The notes: generated by a model from the letters alone, not told the origin. DNA of 32,717 nucleotides from Sulfurovum sp. (GCA_026982075.1 JALSHU010000106.1:1-32717), one strand, 5' to 3'. Shown: positions 7,883-16,105, counted from the first letter of the stretch. Made by a program: numbers and translations.

Positions 7883-9352
7883 TTGCAGTTTTTTAAAAAT
7901 TATTGGATACATCTATCTATCTGGTCTATCAAAAAAATCTACAAAATCATCTGGTTACTCTCTATTGGTGCATTTTTTATAGGGCTCATAGCATTTTACC
8001 TTTATATGAATGCTCTGCCAAGCCTTTCTATTTGGCATACAAAACTCCTAAAAAATGAGTTTCACATACATTCAAATGTGAAAAACTTTACAAGTTATAT
8101 CCGTTTAGAAGAAAAACTCTTTAAAGAACTTGAAACAGAAATCTACAATAAGGTTTTACCCAAAGAGCGAAACACCATCAACCGATATACCACAAACAGT
8201 CTAAGTGACCCTAGACGATGGGATATAAACTGGAACAAAAGTTTTGAGATGCAAGTAAAAGAGCCAAAAGGTGCAGTACTTCTTCTTCACGGTATGTCAG
8301 ACTCTCCTTATAGCCTTCACCATCAAGCTACTTCTTTATATAAAAATGGATGGTATGTACTGGGTGTACGTCTTCCTGGTCATGGTACTATCCCCTCTGG
8401 ACTGAGAAATGTAACATGGGAAGAGATGGCAGCAGTCGTTCAACTCTCTATGCAACATCTTAAAGCCAAAATAGGAGATAAAGCTATCCATATTATAGGG
8501 TACTCTACAGGTGCTCCGTTGGCATTAAACTATACTCTACATGCCTTACAAGAGAGCTCTACGCTCACTTTACCCTCAAGTCTTATCTTTTATTCACCCG
8601 CCATAGGCGTCAGTAAAGCTGCACCTCTAGCTGTATGGCAAAGTCGTTTTGGTTATATATTGGGGCTACCAAAACTAGAATGGAATTCACTAAACCCAGA
8701 ATATGACCCTTTCAAATACAATTCATTTGCTGTTAATGCAGGAGACCAAGTCTATAGACTCAGCAATGAAGTGCAACAACAGTTTGACACCTTTGAAAAA
8801 CATCCTAGTAAAAAAACCTTCCCCCCTGTACTAAGTTTTGCATCTATTGTTGACAGTACAGTCTCCATACCCGCAGTTATAGACAAACTATATAATAGAC
8901 TTCCAAAAGGCGATCATACTCTCGTACTTTTTGACATTAACCACAATTTTAGCCAAAATCACCTCATCAAGAAAGCCAAAAGTACACAAATACAAGCCTT
9001 ACGTGATACACCCATACATGGCAACTACACCTTTGAACTCATCAGTAATATCAACACAAAAAACCGCACAGTAGAACAAATAATTCACCATAAAAAAGTA
9101 AATCCTCTGCCTTACCAATGGGCAAAAGGTCTCTACTCACTCTCCCACTTAGCCATACCCATGAGTCCAAATGATCCACTCTATGGAAGTAAAAATGCAC
9201 CCAAAAGTCCAGGCATACAACTAGGTCACTTAGCCTTGTACGGAGAGACTGGTGTACTCCAAACTTCTACTGACATACTACTCAGACAGAGATGGAATCC
9301 TTTTTATAACTATACAAACGAGAGGGTTTTAGTGTTTTTAGAGGGGAAGTAA
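7883..9352 (+). CDS. Membrane-anchored alpha/beta hydrolase (lysophospholipase/esterase-like)
   Basis: A 489-aa protein with one N-terminal transmembrane helix (about 24-42) and an alpha/beta-hydrolase domain from about residue 120. The oxyanion-loop motif LLLHGMSDSPYSL (133-145) and the nucleophile elbow GYSTG (S208) are clear, as is LPGHG (164-168). The acid and histidine of the triad are not certain; candidates are D in VLFDINHN and H in QLGHLALYGE. It begins with TTG at 7883, AAGGTG just upstream, 12 bases after the TonB-like stop, so the two form an operon. The substrate is unknown: a lipid, ester or thioester in or near the membrane is plausible. Confidence 0.8.
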   Translation: MQFFKNYWIHLSIWSIKKIYKIIWLLSIGAFFIGLIAFYLYMNALPSLSIWHTKLLKNEFHIHSNVKNFTSYIRLEEKLFKELETEIYNKVLPKERNTINRYTTNSLSDPRRWDINWNKSFEMQVKEPKGAVLLLHGMSDSPYSLHHQATSLYKNGWYVLGVRLPGHGTIPSGLRNVTWEEMAAVVQLSMQHLKAKIGDKAIHIIGYSTGAPLALNYTLHALQESSTLTLPSSLIFYSPAIGVSKAAPLAVWQSRFGYILGLPKLEWNSLNPEYDPFKYNSFAVNAGDQVYRLSNEVQQQFDTFEKHPSKKTFPPVLSFASIVDSTVSIPAVIDKLYNRLPKGDHTLVLFDINHNFSQNHLIKKAKSTQIQALRDTPIHGNYTFELISNINTKNRTVEQIIHHKKVNPLPYQWAKGLYSLSHLAIPMSPNDPLYGSKNAPKSPGIQLGHLALYGETGVLQTSTDILLRQRWNPFYNYTNERVLVFLEGK

Positions 9353-9368
9353 TATGCATATAAAAATG

Positions 9369-10064
9369 TCATTTTACAATTTTCATCAACCCATTCACAA
9401 CCCCAACAGTCCCCTGCACCAACAAAGGTTCACTTTTCGTATCTAGCCACTGTATAATCTCTTTCATCTCATCTTCTCTCATAACCGTACACCCTGCAGT
9501 AGGTACTTTTTTGATGTGTATAAAGATGCAAGACCCTGCACCCTTAACAGCCCCTGCTTCATCTATATGGTTATGGTTTACTACTATGCCGTACTTGTAA
9601 TAGTCTTTTGAAAAACGCATATGCTCAAAACTTTTATAGTCGATATTGACTTTGTTGGAGTCTACTATTTTGTTATACAATTTAGAGTGTACATCATCTA
9701 CACAGTGGTCTGTTTCTTTATAAACGGTATAAGGGTATCTAACGTTAAAAGGCGCATATCCAAAAGCCTGTTTTAAAGAAAAGATACCCGCAGGTGCTTT
9801 GCCATCTCCCTCTTTTTTGATGTACTTAGCGTCTTTAGGTATGGTATGTAACCCTATACCCCATCCTAAGCCATTACGTCCTAGTTTAATGTCTATAGCT
9901 TTACCTATTTTATTCCAAGTATTATTCTTCTTTTCATAACGTTGGAGTATTCCGTTTGGAGTTGACCAGTTTTGTGTGCTAACTACTATGAGTTGTTTGG
10001 TGTTGGGGAGTTTGGCATGTAGTGTGAGCACAAATATAGTAAGGATTAGTAATATTTTTTTCAT
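9369..10064 (-). CDS. Secreted L,D-transpeptidase (YkuD-type catalytic domain)
   Basis: A 231-aa protein with a typical signal peptide (MKKILLILTIFVLTLHA). It then has a YkuD-like domain whose catalytic motif is seen as FIHIKKVPTAGCTVM, with H183 and the nucleophile C192; GDGKAPAGIFSL (87-98) is the other conserved block. Such enzymes form or trim peptidoglycan 3-3 cross-links, or attach proteins to the wall, in the periplasm. In Campylobacterota, related YkuD-domain proteins include carboxypeptidases that determine cell shape, so hydrolytic activity is an alternative. The ATG at 10064 has AAGGA upstream. It is transcribed convergently with the hydrolase, only 16 bases apart. Confidence 0.82.
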   Translation of the reverse strand: MKKILLILTIFVLTLHAKLPNTKQLIVVSTQNWSTPNGILQRYEKKNNTWNKIGKAIDIKLGRNGLGWGIGLHTIPKDAKYIKKEGDGKAPAGIFSLKQAFGYAPFNVRYPYTVYKETDHCVDDVHSKLYNKIVDSNKVNIDYKSFEHMRFSKDYYKYGIVVNHNHIDEAGAVKGAGSCIFIHIKKVPTAGCTVMREDEMKEIIQWLDTKSEPLLVQGTVGVVNGLMKIVK

Positions 10065-10259
10065 AGAATGTTTCCTTTTTGCATAGTATATTGCAACAGA
10101 ATGTGTTTTTATTGCCTAGATCAACAAATAAAAGAACAAAATGTTCAAATATCGCCAAATTACCCACTTAAAACACATACGATAGTTAAAAAAGTTGCAT
10201 ATTGACATACTTTTTGAAAATCATGAAGAGTGCCATATGTTGTGGACTAATACAGATTC

Positions 10260-10289
10260 TTGACATTATATATAAAAATATGTTATATG
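10260..10289 (+). promoter_or_regulatory. Sigma70-type promoter for the cupin gene
   Basis: A consensus TTGACA (10260-10265) is followed after 18 bases by TATATG (10284-10289) with an upstream TG at the extended -10 position. The predicted start is near 10297, leaving about 59 bases of leader with AGGAG before the cupin ATG. The surrounding 10065-10355 gap (291 bases) otherwise shows only AT-rich sequence. Confidence 0.55.
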
Positions 10290-10355
10290 ATAATATTGGT
10301 TCAATAAATAGTTGAAAAAATAAATCGAGACATTTTCAAAAAGGAGAAATACATT

Positions 10356-10790
10356 ATGAATCAACAAGAAAAGCTAATTACACCAAGCGATAGAAGTACG
10401 GTACTTAATGTTATTGGAGTAAACATCACTGTACTCACTGATTCGAAAGCACAAAAGATCACCCTTCAATCTGGTAATGAAGGTGCAGGCCCACCTCCTC
10501 ATAGCCACCCTTGGGATGAATCATTTTATGTTACAAAAGGCAGTGTACAGTTTATTTGTAATGGTCAAACGACCAACTGTCACGAAGGCACTTTTGTAAA
10601 TGTACCTGCTGGCACTGTACATGCATTTAGCTTTGGCGAAGGTGGTGGTGAGCTGATTGAAGTAACAACATCCAATAGTAAAGCCATTGAAATGTTCTCG
10701 GCACTCGACCGTGAAATACCGCCAGGTCCACCAGATGTAACAAAAGTTATAGAAGTCTGTGGCGAATATGATGTTGAATTTCATCTTTAA
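10356..10790 (+). CDS. Single-domain cupin protein
   Basis: A 144-aa soluble protein with one cupin barrel. Motif 1 is GPPPHSHPWDESFYVTKG (45-62), supplying H49, H51 and E55; motif 2 is GTFVNVPAGTVHAF (78-91), supplying H89. The complete 3-His/1-Glu set predicts a bound divalent metal. Small cupins of this type serve as dioxygenases, isomerases or sugar/ligand-binding proteins, and the sequence does not decide among them. The ATG at 10356 has AGGAG 9 bases upstream. It is monocistronic, with its own strong promoter and a perfect inverted repeat after its stop codon. Confidence 0.85.
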   Translation: MNQQEKLITPSDRSTVLNVIGVNITVLTDSKAQKITLQSGNEGAGPPPHSHPWDESFYVTKGSVQFICNGQTTNCHEGTFVNVPAGTVHAFSFGEGGGELIEVTTSNSKAIEMFSALDREIPPGPPDVTKVIEVCGEYDVEFHL

Positions 10791-10815
10791 AAACACCAAA
10801 TAAGTCACTTCATCG

Positions 10816-10847
10816 GACAGTCAAAAACATCACATCCTTTGACTGTC
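10816..10847 (+). repeat. Perfect 10-bp inverted repeat after the cupin gene
   Basis: GACAGTCAAA (10816-10825) and TTTGACTGTC (10838-10847) are perfectly complementary around a 12-base loop, 25 bases after the cupin stop. The position suits a transcription terminator or 3'-end stabilising hairpin. No U-tract follows on either strand, so a simple intrinsic terminator is not supported. Confidence 0.5.
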
Positions 10848-10885
10848 ACAAAAGCTATGCCCCCTTTCGACTGCCACTGTATTTT

Positions 10886-10897
10886 GACGTTAACGTC
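10886..10897. promoter_or_regulatory. 12-bp perfect palindrome upstream of the NhaC gene
   Basis: GACGTTAACGTC is fully symmetric and lies about 35 bases upstream of the strong extended -10 of the antiporter gene, centred near -53. It could be an activator or repressor site. The binding protein is unknown. Confidence 0.35.
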
Positions 10898-10929
10898 TCA
10901 ATTCCCTCTTATAAAATTGAATGTCCCTA

Positions 10930-10938
10930 TGCTATAAT
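10930..10938 (+). promoter_or_regulatory. Extended -10 promoter for the NhaC gene
   Basis: TGC followed by a perfect TATAAT (10933-10938). No convincing -35 is seen, as expected for an extended -10 promoter. Predicted start is near 10945, about 19 bases before the ATG, with AAGGT as ribosome site. Confidence 0.55.
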
Positions 10939-10963
10939 CCAATCAAAACTACAAGGTCACCTC

Positions 10964-12355
10964 ATGGAATACGGAATACTCTCAGTTGCCATCCCCATAC
11001 TCACCATCATTTTAGCCATACTAACAAAAGATGTTATTGTCTCATTAATAGGTGGAATCTTTGCTGGTTTTCTAGTTTTAAATGCGTATAATCCTGCAAA
11101 CGCATTTATAGCACTCTTTGATGGTGTTATTACACTTTTTTCAGAAGGTTGGATAGTCAAAACGCTTTTGTTTATGCTGCTTATCGGTGCTATCATAAAC
11201 TTACTTTCACGTTCAGGTGCAGTAGAGAGCTTTGTGGTTTACCTAAGCCAAAAAGCAAAACGCATAGACTCTCCCAAAGGCGCAATGCTTTTAGCCTACA
11301 TCATAGGCATACTTATCTTCATAGAGTCTAGTATCACTGCTTTGGTAGCAGGTACAGTAGCCAAACCTCTCTTTGATAAAAACGGCGTAAGTAGAGAAAA
11401 ACTAGCCTATATCTGTGACTCAAGTTCGTCACCCATCTGTACGCTCATACCTCTAAATGCATGGGGCGCTTTACTCTTAGGACTCATAGTCACTGCCATA
11501 GATGCTCAAGTCATCTCTGGGGATGCTGTCTCTCTGCTCATCGCTTCTATACCATATAACTTTTACTCTATCTTTACCCTACTCATTTTACTCGCTACCA
11601 TACTATGGAAATGGGACATAGGTCCCATGAGAGAAGCCCAAAAAGAGGCGCAAGCCATCCCTTGTATCACACCCATAGTAGATTCCACAGTTAAAGCCAC
11701 ACCCTACAAAATGGTGTTGCCATTACTCGTGATGATACTTATGGTTCCTGTAGGATTGTATCTTACAGGGGATGGTGACATTTTTAAAGGCTCAGGCTCT
11801 ACTTCTGTTTACTATGCAGTGATAGTGACACTTTTGTTCGTTTATGCCTACTTTGTACCTAGCAAATCTCTCTCTCATACAAGCTTTTTTAAAGGGATGT
11901 ATGAAGGTATGGCACACATGTTGCCCGTTACCAGTATCTTGATTTTTGCACTTCTCATAGGTAAAGTCATCGGTGATTTAGGTACTGCGGAGTACTTGGC
12001 TACACTCTTACAAGGTAACATCTCTCCTGTGGTGGTACCCCTGCTTATCTTTTGGGTAGCGAGCATCACTGCATTTTCTACGGGGACAAGCTGGGGGACA
12101 TTCTCTATCATGATGCCCATAGGTTTAGCACTTGCAGCTACTTTACATTTGGACATCCCCTTAGTCATCGCTGCTGTGATTAGTGGTGGAATCTTTGGTG
12201 ACCATGCCTCTCCCATCTCAGATACTACTATTATCTCTTCCATGGCAGCAGACTGTGACCACATCAGCCATGTGCGAACACAGTTGCCTTATGCATTGCT
12301 AGGTGCTGGGTTGGCTAGTGTTGGTTTTTTACTGTTTGGATGGATCAACATTTAG
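10964..12355 (+). CDS. Na+/H+ antiporter, NhaC family
   Basis: A 463-aa polytopic inner-membrane protein with roughly 12 hydrophobic segments. Family signs are the early SLIGGIFAGFLVL, the polar FIESSITALVAGTVAKPLFDK segment, the SSSSPICTLIPLNAWGA loop and the C-terminal GGIFGDHASPISDTTIISSMAADCDHISHVRTQLPYAL, split here for length: GDHASPISDTT is the most telling. NhaC-type antiporters expel Na+ (or exchange organic ions) using the proton gradient. It is transcribed alone from an extended -10 promoter. Substrate could be Na+/H+ or a malate/lactate-type exchange; the family label is safe and the exact substrate is not. Confidence 0.9.
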   Translation: MEYGILSVAIPILTIILAILTKDVIVSLIGGIFAGFLVLNAYNPANAFIALFDGVITLFSEGWIVKTLLFMLLIGAIINLLSRSGAVESFVVYLSQKAKRIDSPKGAMLLAYIIGILIFIESSITALVAGTVAKPLFDKNGVSREKLAYICDSSSSPICTLIPLNAWGALLLGLIVTAIDAQVISGDAVSLLIASIPYNFYSIFTLLILLATILWKWDIGPMREAQKEAQAIPCITPIVDSTVKATPYKMVLPLLVMILMVPVGLYLTGDGDIFKGSGSTSVYYAVIVTLLFVYAYFVPSKSLSHTSFFKGMYEGMAHMLPVTSILIFALLIGKVIGDLGTAEYLATLLQGNISPVVVPLLIFWVASITAFSTGTSWGTFSIMMPIGLALAATLHLDIPLVIAAVISGGIFGDHASPISDTTIISSMAADCDHISHVRTQLPYALLGAGLASVGFLLFGWINI

Positions 12356-12363
12356 TAAAAAAA

Positions 12364-12393
12364 TTGAACCCAAAAACCAAATTATGTTAAAAT
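12364..12393 (+). promoter_or_regulatory. Promoter for sixA-lpxB
   Basis: TTGAAC (12364-12369), an 18-base spacer ending TGT, then TAAAAT (12388-12393), i.e. an extended -10. Predicted start is near 12400, about 26 bases before the sixA ATG. Confidence 0.5.
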
Positions 12394-12425
12394 AGAATCA
12401 AAAGCAAAAAAACTGGAATACAAAG

Positions 12426-12905
12426 ATGCCTACAAAGATACTATACATTGCCCGTCATGCCAAGTCTGATTGGGGTGACAATACACTCAGTGATTTTGAG
12501 CGCCCACTTAATCCAAGAGGAGAAAGAGATGCCCCTTTTATGGCAAACCTCCTTAAAACAAAAGGTGTCACACCTGAACTGATACTCTCTTCCCCTGCCA
12601 AACGTGCCAAAACAACAGCTGAACATTATCATGAAGCTTTGGGTGGTACGCTTCGTTTTGATAAACGCATTTATGAAGCATCTCACATTAGCCTTCAGTA
12701 TTTAATAGAAGAGATGTTTCAAGAAGTAGATAGCCTGATGATGGTAGGACACAACCCTGGGCTTACTGCCCTCAATGACATGCTCTCAAATAAATCCATC
12801 TATAACTTGGCTACTGCTGCAGTAGTCGCCATAGAATTTGAAGATGGTGTCGCTCCACATAAGGGAAAACAGAAGTTTTTTGAGTATCCTAAAAAATATA
12901 AATAA
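12426..12905 (+). CDS. sixA: Histidine phosphatase, SixA-like
   Basis: A 159-aa cytosolic protein of the short histidine phosphatase (phosphoglycerate mutase-like) branch. The RHG-type active site is IARHAKSDWGD with R10 and nucleophile H11. R60 in SSPAKRAKTTAEH and H109 in MMVGHNPGL complete the pocket. SixA removes phosphate from phosphohistidine in proteins; related short members may have other substrates. The gene is followed after 22 bases by lpxB, probably on the same mRNA. Confidence 0.88.
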   Translation: MPTKILYIARHAKSDWGDNTLSDFERPLNPRGERDAPFMANLLKTKGVTPELILSSPAKRAKTTAEHYHEALGGTLRFDKRIYEASHISLQYLIEEMFQEVDSLMMVGHNPGLTALNDMLSNKSIYNLATAAVVAIEFEDGVAPHKGKQKFFEYPKKYK

Positions 12906-12927
12906 TGTAAATAAATCTGGAAAAAGT

Positions 12928-13971
12928 ATGAAATTATTAGTCAGTGCCTTAGAACCTTCCTCAAACCTCCACCTAAAAGAAGTACTTAAACATATCAAAG
13001 ATGTAGAACTATTAGGTATTTTTGACAAATCACTGGGTACACCTCTTCATGACATCTCTGAAATGGCCATCATGGGTGTGGTAGATGCCATCATAAAGAT
13101 ACGTTGGTTTTTTAAAGTAGCCGATGAGCTAGTCACATTAGCTAAAGATGCAGACAAAATACTCCTCATGGACTCTTCAGGATTTAACTTGCCTTTGGCC
13201 AAAAAACTCAAAGAGAAGTACCCCAATAAAGAAATCATGTACTATATTTTACCCCAAGTGTGGGCAAGCCGCCCAAAACGTGTAGAAAAACTGGAAAAAT
13301 ACTGTGACAAACTTCTGGGTATACTCCCTTTTGAAGTAGACTATTATCCCCAAGGAAAAGCACAATATGTTGGTCACCCTCTATTGGATGAGATAGACAT
13401 ACATCGAAATGAAACCCAGACAAAAAACGTCATTGCATTTATGCCAGGTTCTCGTGCTTCAGAGATAACACGACTCATGCCTATATTTTTAGAACTACGA
13501 CGGAAACTGGGTAATGACATCCGTCCACTTCTTGTTATACCTCCTTCATTTAGTAGAAATAAAATTGCCAGACTCTATAGAGGTAACCGTGAGTTTGAAG
13601 TCCTGCGTGATACTCACGAAGCACTCAGACGCTCAGAATTTGCATTTATCTGTTCTGGGACTGCCACACTTGAGGCTGCACTGATAGGTGTACCCTTTAC
13701 CCTTGCTTACATCGCAAAAAAAATAGATTTTTTTATAGGTACCAAAATACTGGGTATCAAACAAGTAGGTCTTGCAAACATTATACTCAGCAACTACAAT
13801 CATACAACCCTACACAATGAGCTACTGCAAGATGAAGTAACCGTTGACAATTTATTACAAGAGTACTACAATACAGACCGAGATATCTTCGCTCAAAAAG
13901 CAGAAGAATTAAAAGCATATCTTTCTCATGGTAGCAGTGAGAATGTAGCAAAAATCATTATGGAATCATAA
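12928..13971 (+). CDS. lpxB: Lipid-A-disaccharide synthase
   Basis: A 347-aa GT19 glycosyltransferase at the inner membrane that joins UDP-2,3-diacylglucosamine and lipid X into the lipid A disaccharide. I start at MKLLVSALEPSSNLHL (ATG 12928), which matches the family N-terminus; an in-frame start at 12838 would overlap sixA. Typical blocks are YYILPQVWASRPKRVEKLEKY, FEVDYYP, YVGHPLLDE, FMPGSRASEITRLMP and FICSGTATLEAALIGVPF. It is shorter than the roughly 380 residues usual in gammaproteobacteria, as is common in Campylobacterota. It shares an operon with sixA. Confidence 0.95.
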   Translation: MKLLVSALEPSSNLHLKEVLKHIKDVELLGIFDKSLGTPLHDISEMAIMGVVDAIIKIRWFFKVADELVTLAKDADKILLMDSSGFNLPLAKKLKEKYPNKEIMYYILPQVWASRPKRVEKLEKYCDKLLGILPFEVDYYPQGKAQYVGHPLLDEIDIHRNETQTKNVIAFMPGSRASEITRLMPIFLELRRKLGNDIRPLLVIPPSFSRNKIARLYRGNREFEVLRDTHEALRRSEFAFICSGTATLEAALIGVPFTLAYIAKKIDFFIGTKILGIKQVGLANIILSNYNHTTLHNELLQDEVTVDNLLQEYYNTDRDIFAQKAEELKAYLSHGSSENVAKIIMES

Positions 13972-14012
13972 TCTAAGCTATATATCAAACTTTTGCCCTA
14001 GGGCTAACAAAA

Positions 14013-14032
14013 GGTACATTTGCAAACGTACC
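14013..14032. promoter_or_regulatory. 20-bp near-perfect palindrome upstream of queH
   Basis: GGTACATTTGCAAACGTACC is symmetric at 18 of 20 positions, with one mismatched pair. It lies between lpxB and the queH ribosome site. No T-run follows, so it is more operator-like than terminator-like. Confidence 0.35.
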
Positions 14033-14058
14033 CTACAAATATTTAAAAAGGAAAAGCC

Positions 14059-15138
14059 TTGTTGGTTCATATATGTTGCAGCGTCGATAGCCACTACTTC
14101 CTACAGAAGTTACAAGAAGAGTACCCGAAAGAAAAACTGACAGGGTTTTTTTATGACCCAAATATACATCCCTACTCTGAGTACTATTTACGTTTACTTG
14201 ATGTTAAACGTAGCTGTAAAATGCTAGGTATCGACCTTATAGAAGGTGAATACGATGTAGAAAAATGGCTCTCTTTAGTTAAAGGTTTTGAAAATGAGCC
14301 TGAAAAAGGGGCTCGTTGTGGTATATGCTTCGACAGGCGATTTGAAGTCTCGGCACACAAAGCCAAAGAGCTTGGAGAAAGTAGTTATACTTCTACCCTA
14401 CTCACTAGTCCTAAAAAATCACTCGAACAGCTTAGCGTTGCTGGTGATGCTTTAGGTAAAGAACTAGGACTTACATTTTTAGCACCTGATTACAGAAAAG
14501 CCTCAGGCACACAAGAGCAAAATATCATGGCAAAAGAAGATGCCCTCTACCGCCAAGACTACTGTGGTTGCCTCTATGCACTCAACATCCAAAGAGACCA
14601 ACAAGAAAAACTAGCCGATGAACTCTTTGAGCCTATTTCTGGACAAATCCAACCAGAATCTATAGAAGAACGTATTAAGATGTATGAACACCGCTGGAAG
14701 CTGGAAGACAAAAACATTGCCCACAAAATCATCAAACAACGTTTTTTAAACTGGCGTTTGCTTTCAGGTCTCTTACGTGTTCGCAAAGAAGTTGTACCTG
14801 CACACTTTTTACCCTACTCCACACTTAAAGGTGAATACAGCAGAGGTAAAATAGAATATACTGTTGGAAATGTCCACCATATGAACCGTGATGAAGTACG
14901 TTTTATTACCTTAAGCTATTACAATAACCTGGCAAACACAAATTATCAAACAGTCACTGAGCTTATCTATGCACCTCCTCTTTTTGAAGAGGAAATAGCC
15001 TTACGTGAAAAACTTGGTGTGACACCTTATGATCTTTCCAGCATACTCGTTGTAGATGAAATACCAGATAAAAAAATAGAAATCATTTGTCAAAGTAAAA
15101 CCTACAGTGATGTAAAAGAAGTGCTCCTACCATGCTAA
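14059..15138 (+). CDS. queH: Epoxyqueuosine reductase QueH with C-terminal extension
   Basis: QueH reduces epoxyqueuosine to queuosine in tRNA, the final step of queuosine synthesis, using an iron-sulfur cluster. The diagnostic cysteines are present: C6-C7 in HICC, C87 and C90 (RCGICFDRR), and C169 and C171 (DYCGCLYAL), with TSTLLTSPKKSLEQL between them. The conserved domain ends near residue 180; the remaining roughly 180 residues are a hydrophilic extension, so at 359 aa the protein is much longer than minimal QueH. Translation starts at TTG 14059 after AAAAAGGAAAAGCC; a second TTG follows directly. It overlaps the next gene by 7 bases. Confidence 0.92.
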   Translation: MLVHICCSVDSHYFLQKLQEEYPKEKLTGFFYDPNIHPYSEYYLRLLDVKRSCKMLGIDLIEGEYDVEKWLSLVKGFENEPEKGARCGICFDRRFEVSAHKAKELGESSYTSTLLTSPKKSLEQLSVAGDALGKELGLTFLAPDYRKASGTQEQNIMAKEDALYRQDYCGCLYALNIQRDQQEKLADELFEPISGQIQPESIEERIKMYEHRWKLEDKNIAHKIIKQRFLNWRLLSGLLRVRKEVVPAHFLPYSTLKGEYSRGKIEYTVGNVHHMNRDEVRFITLSYYNNLANTNYQTVTELIYAPPLFEEEIALREKLGVTPYDLSSILVVDEIPDKKIEIICQSKTYSDVKEVLLPC

Positions 15139-15566
15139 AAAATAAAGTCTTTCTCACACAAACCGATACTACCATCGGTTTTGTCTCACAAAATGCAGAT
15201 AAACTTACTGCCATTAAGCAACGACCCCCACATAAACACTATATCAAAGCGGTCAATAGTCTCCAAACACTTCAAAGGTTTTCCCGTGTCCCTACTGCCT
15301 ATAAAAATAAAGTAAGACGGGCTAAAAAAACAACTTTTATTATGCCAAATGGACACTCTTATCGTGTTATAAAAGACAAACATCACCTCCTTCTTTTAAA
15401 TCGACTTACATGGGCATATACAACTTCTGCAAACCTCAGTAGTAAAGCGTATGATGAAACATTTGCAAAAGAGATGGCAGATATTATTATAGAACCGTTA
15501 CAAGCAAACACACAGGCTTCAACTATTTATCAACTTGGAAGACATTCTATTAAAAGGATACGTTAA
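15132..15566 (+). CDS. Short Sua5/YciO/YrdC-family protein (threonylcarbamoyl-AMP synthase-like)
   Basis: A 144-aa protein beginning KVFLTQTDTTIGFVSQNADKL, with KQRPPHKHYI (positively charged substrate site) and the late TTSANLSSKAYDE motif of the YrdC fold. The full-length enzyme makes threonylcarbamoyl-AMP for t6A37 in tRNA. This version lacks roughly 40-60 residues relative to typical TsaC and has a C-terminus ending in GRHSIKRIR. It may be a minimal lineage-specific TsaC or a YciO-like paralogue. It starts inside the queH end (ATGCTAA overlap) and its stop overlaps the next ATG, so it is firmly embedded in the operon. Confidence 0.8.
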   Translation: MLKNKVFLTQTDTTIGFVSQNADKLTAIKQRPPHKHYIKAVNSLQTLQRFSRVPTAYKNKVRRAKKTTFIMPNGHSYRVIKDKHHLLLLNRLTWAYTTSANLSSKAYDETFAKEMADIIIEPLQANTQASTIYQLGRHSIKRIR

Positions 15567-15937
15567 TGATACTCTATGAAAATGAAACCATTAAAATAGA
15601 AACGGAAACATCTCAAATCCCTTGGCTCAAAATATTTACCCAATACCCATACAAAGAGATGAGTGAAGTACCCAAACACATCCGTACAGAAATTTATGAT
15701 GTATTAGACATCATTGAGAAAGAGATGTTATCCTACTATAAACCTACGAAGATAAATATCGCTTCTTTTGGAAACTATATGCCACATGTACACTGGCATA
15801 TTATGGCACGTTTTGAAGATGACAGTTGTTATCCAGAACCTATGTGGGGAGCAAAACAAAGAAATGCTGATTTACATCTACCTGATTTTACACTTTTTTG
15901 TATACAAATTACAAAAAGGCTTAACAATGGAAAATGA
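15566..15937 (+). CDS. HIT-family nucleotide hydrolase/transferase
   Basis: A 123-aa protein carrying the histidine triad PHVHWHIMARF (H74, H76, H78), preceded by INIASFGNYMPH and followed by DDSCYPEPMWG. HIT proteins hydrolyse or transfer nucleotidyl groups from dinucleotides and nucleoside phosphoramidates in the cytosol. The TAATG overlap with the preceding Sua5-like gene shows translational coupling. The physiological substrate is unknown. Clean-up of AMP-type intermediates next to a threonylcarbamoyl-AMP enzyme is an attractive but unproven link. Confidence 0.88.
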   Translation: MILYENETIKIETETSQIPWLKIFTQYPYKEMSEVPKHIRTEIYDVLDIIEKEMLSYYKPTKINIASFGNYMPHVHWHIMARFEDDSCYPEPMWGAKQRNADLHLPDFTLFCIQITKRLNNGK

Positions 15938-16070
15938 AGAACTGCTAAACCTTTATCTTGAAAAATTACGGCTATTGTCTCTTGAATACCTAGATGAAAA
16001 AAATATTTCGGTCATAGAAGCTCTAAAACTGTCTATACGCTACCTAGAAGGTGAAATGAAAGGGTACTAA
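15927..16070 (+). CDS. Small 47-aa conserved-looking protein
   Basis: The sequence is MENEELLNLYLEKLRLLSLE followed by YLDEKNISVIEALKLSIRYL and a short EGEMKGY tail: hydrophilic, helical and without Cys or signal peptide. The ATG at 15927 lies inside the last codons of the HIT gene (11-base overlap) with AAGG eight bases upstream. The Leu/Glu spacing suggests two amphipathic helices forming a hairpin. The protein is not recognised. Start and ribosome site look genuine, and the longer frame starting at 15768 is an out-of-frame shadow of the HIT gene. Confidence 0.65.
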   Translation: MENEELLNLYLEKLRLLSLEYLDEKNISVIEALKLSIRYLEGEMKGY

Positions 16071-16105
16071 TAATACCCCTATAAGGTGTGTATTTTAGAC
16101 AGATC

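Noticed and set aside
10816-10847. Intrinsic terminator after the cupin gene
   Set aside because: The hairpin is perfect but AT-rich in part, with a 12-base loop and no following T-run on either strand; kept only as an inverted repeat.
12838-12927. N-terminal extension of lpxB
   Set aside because: The extra 30 codons overlap sixA out of frame and do not resemble LpxB; ATG 12928 gives the family N-terminus.
16071-16105. Terminator hairpin after the queH operon
   Set aside because: AATAC and GTATT can pair, but the inner stem is bulged and the T-run is only four bases, so support is too weak.
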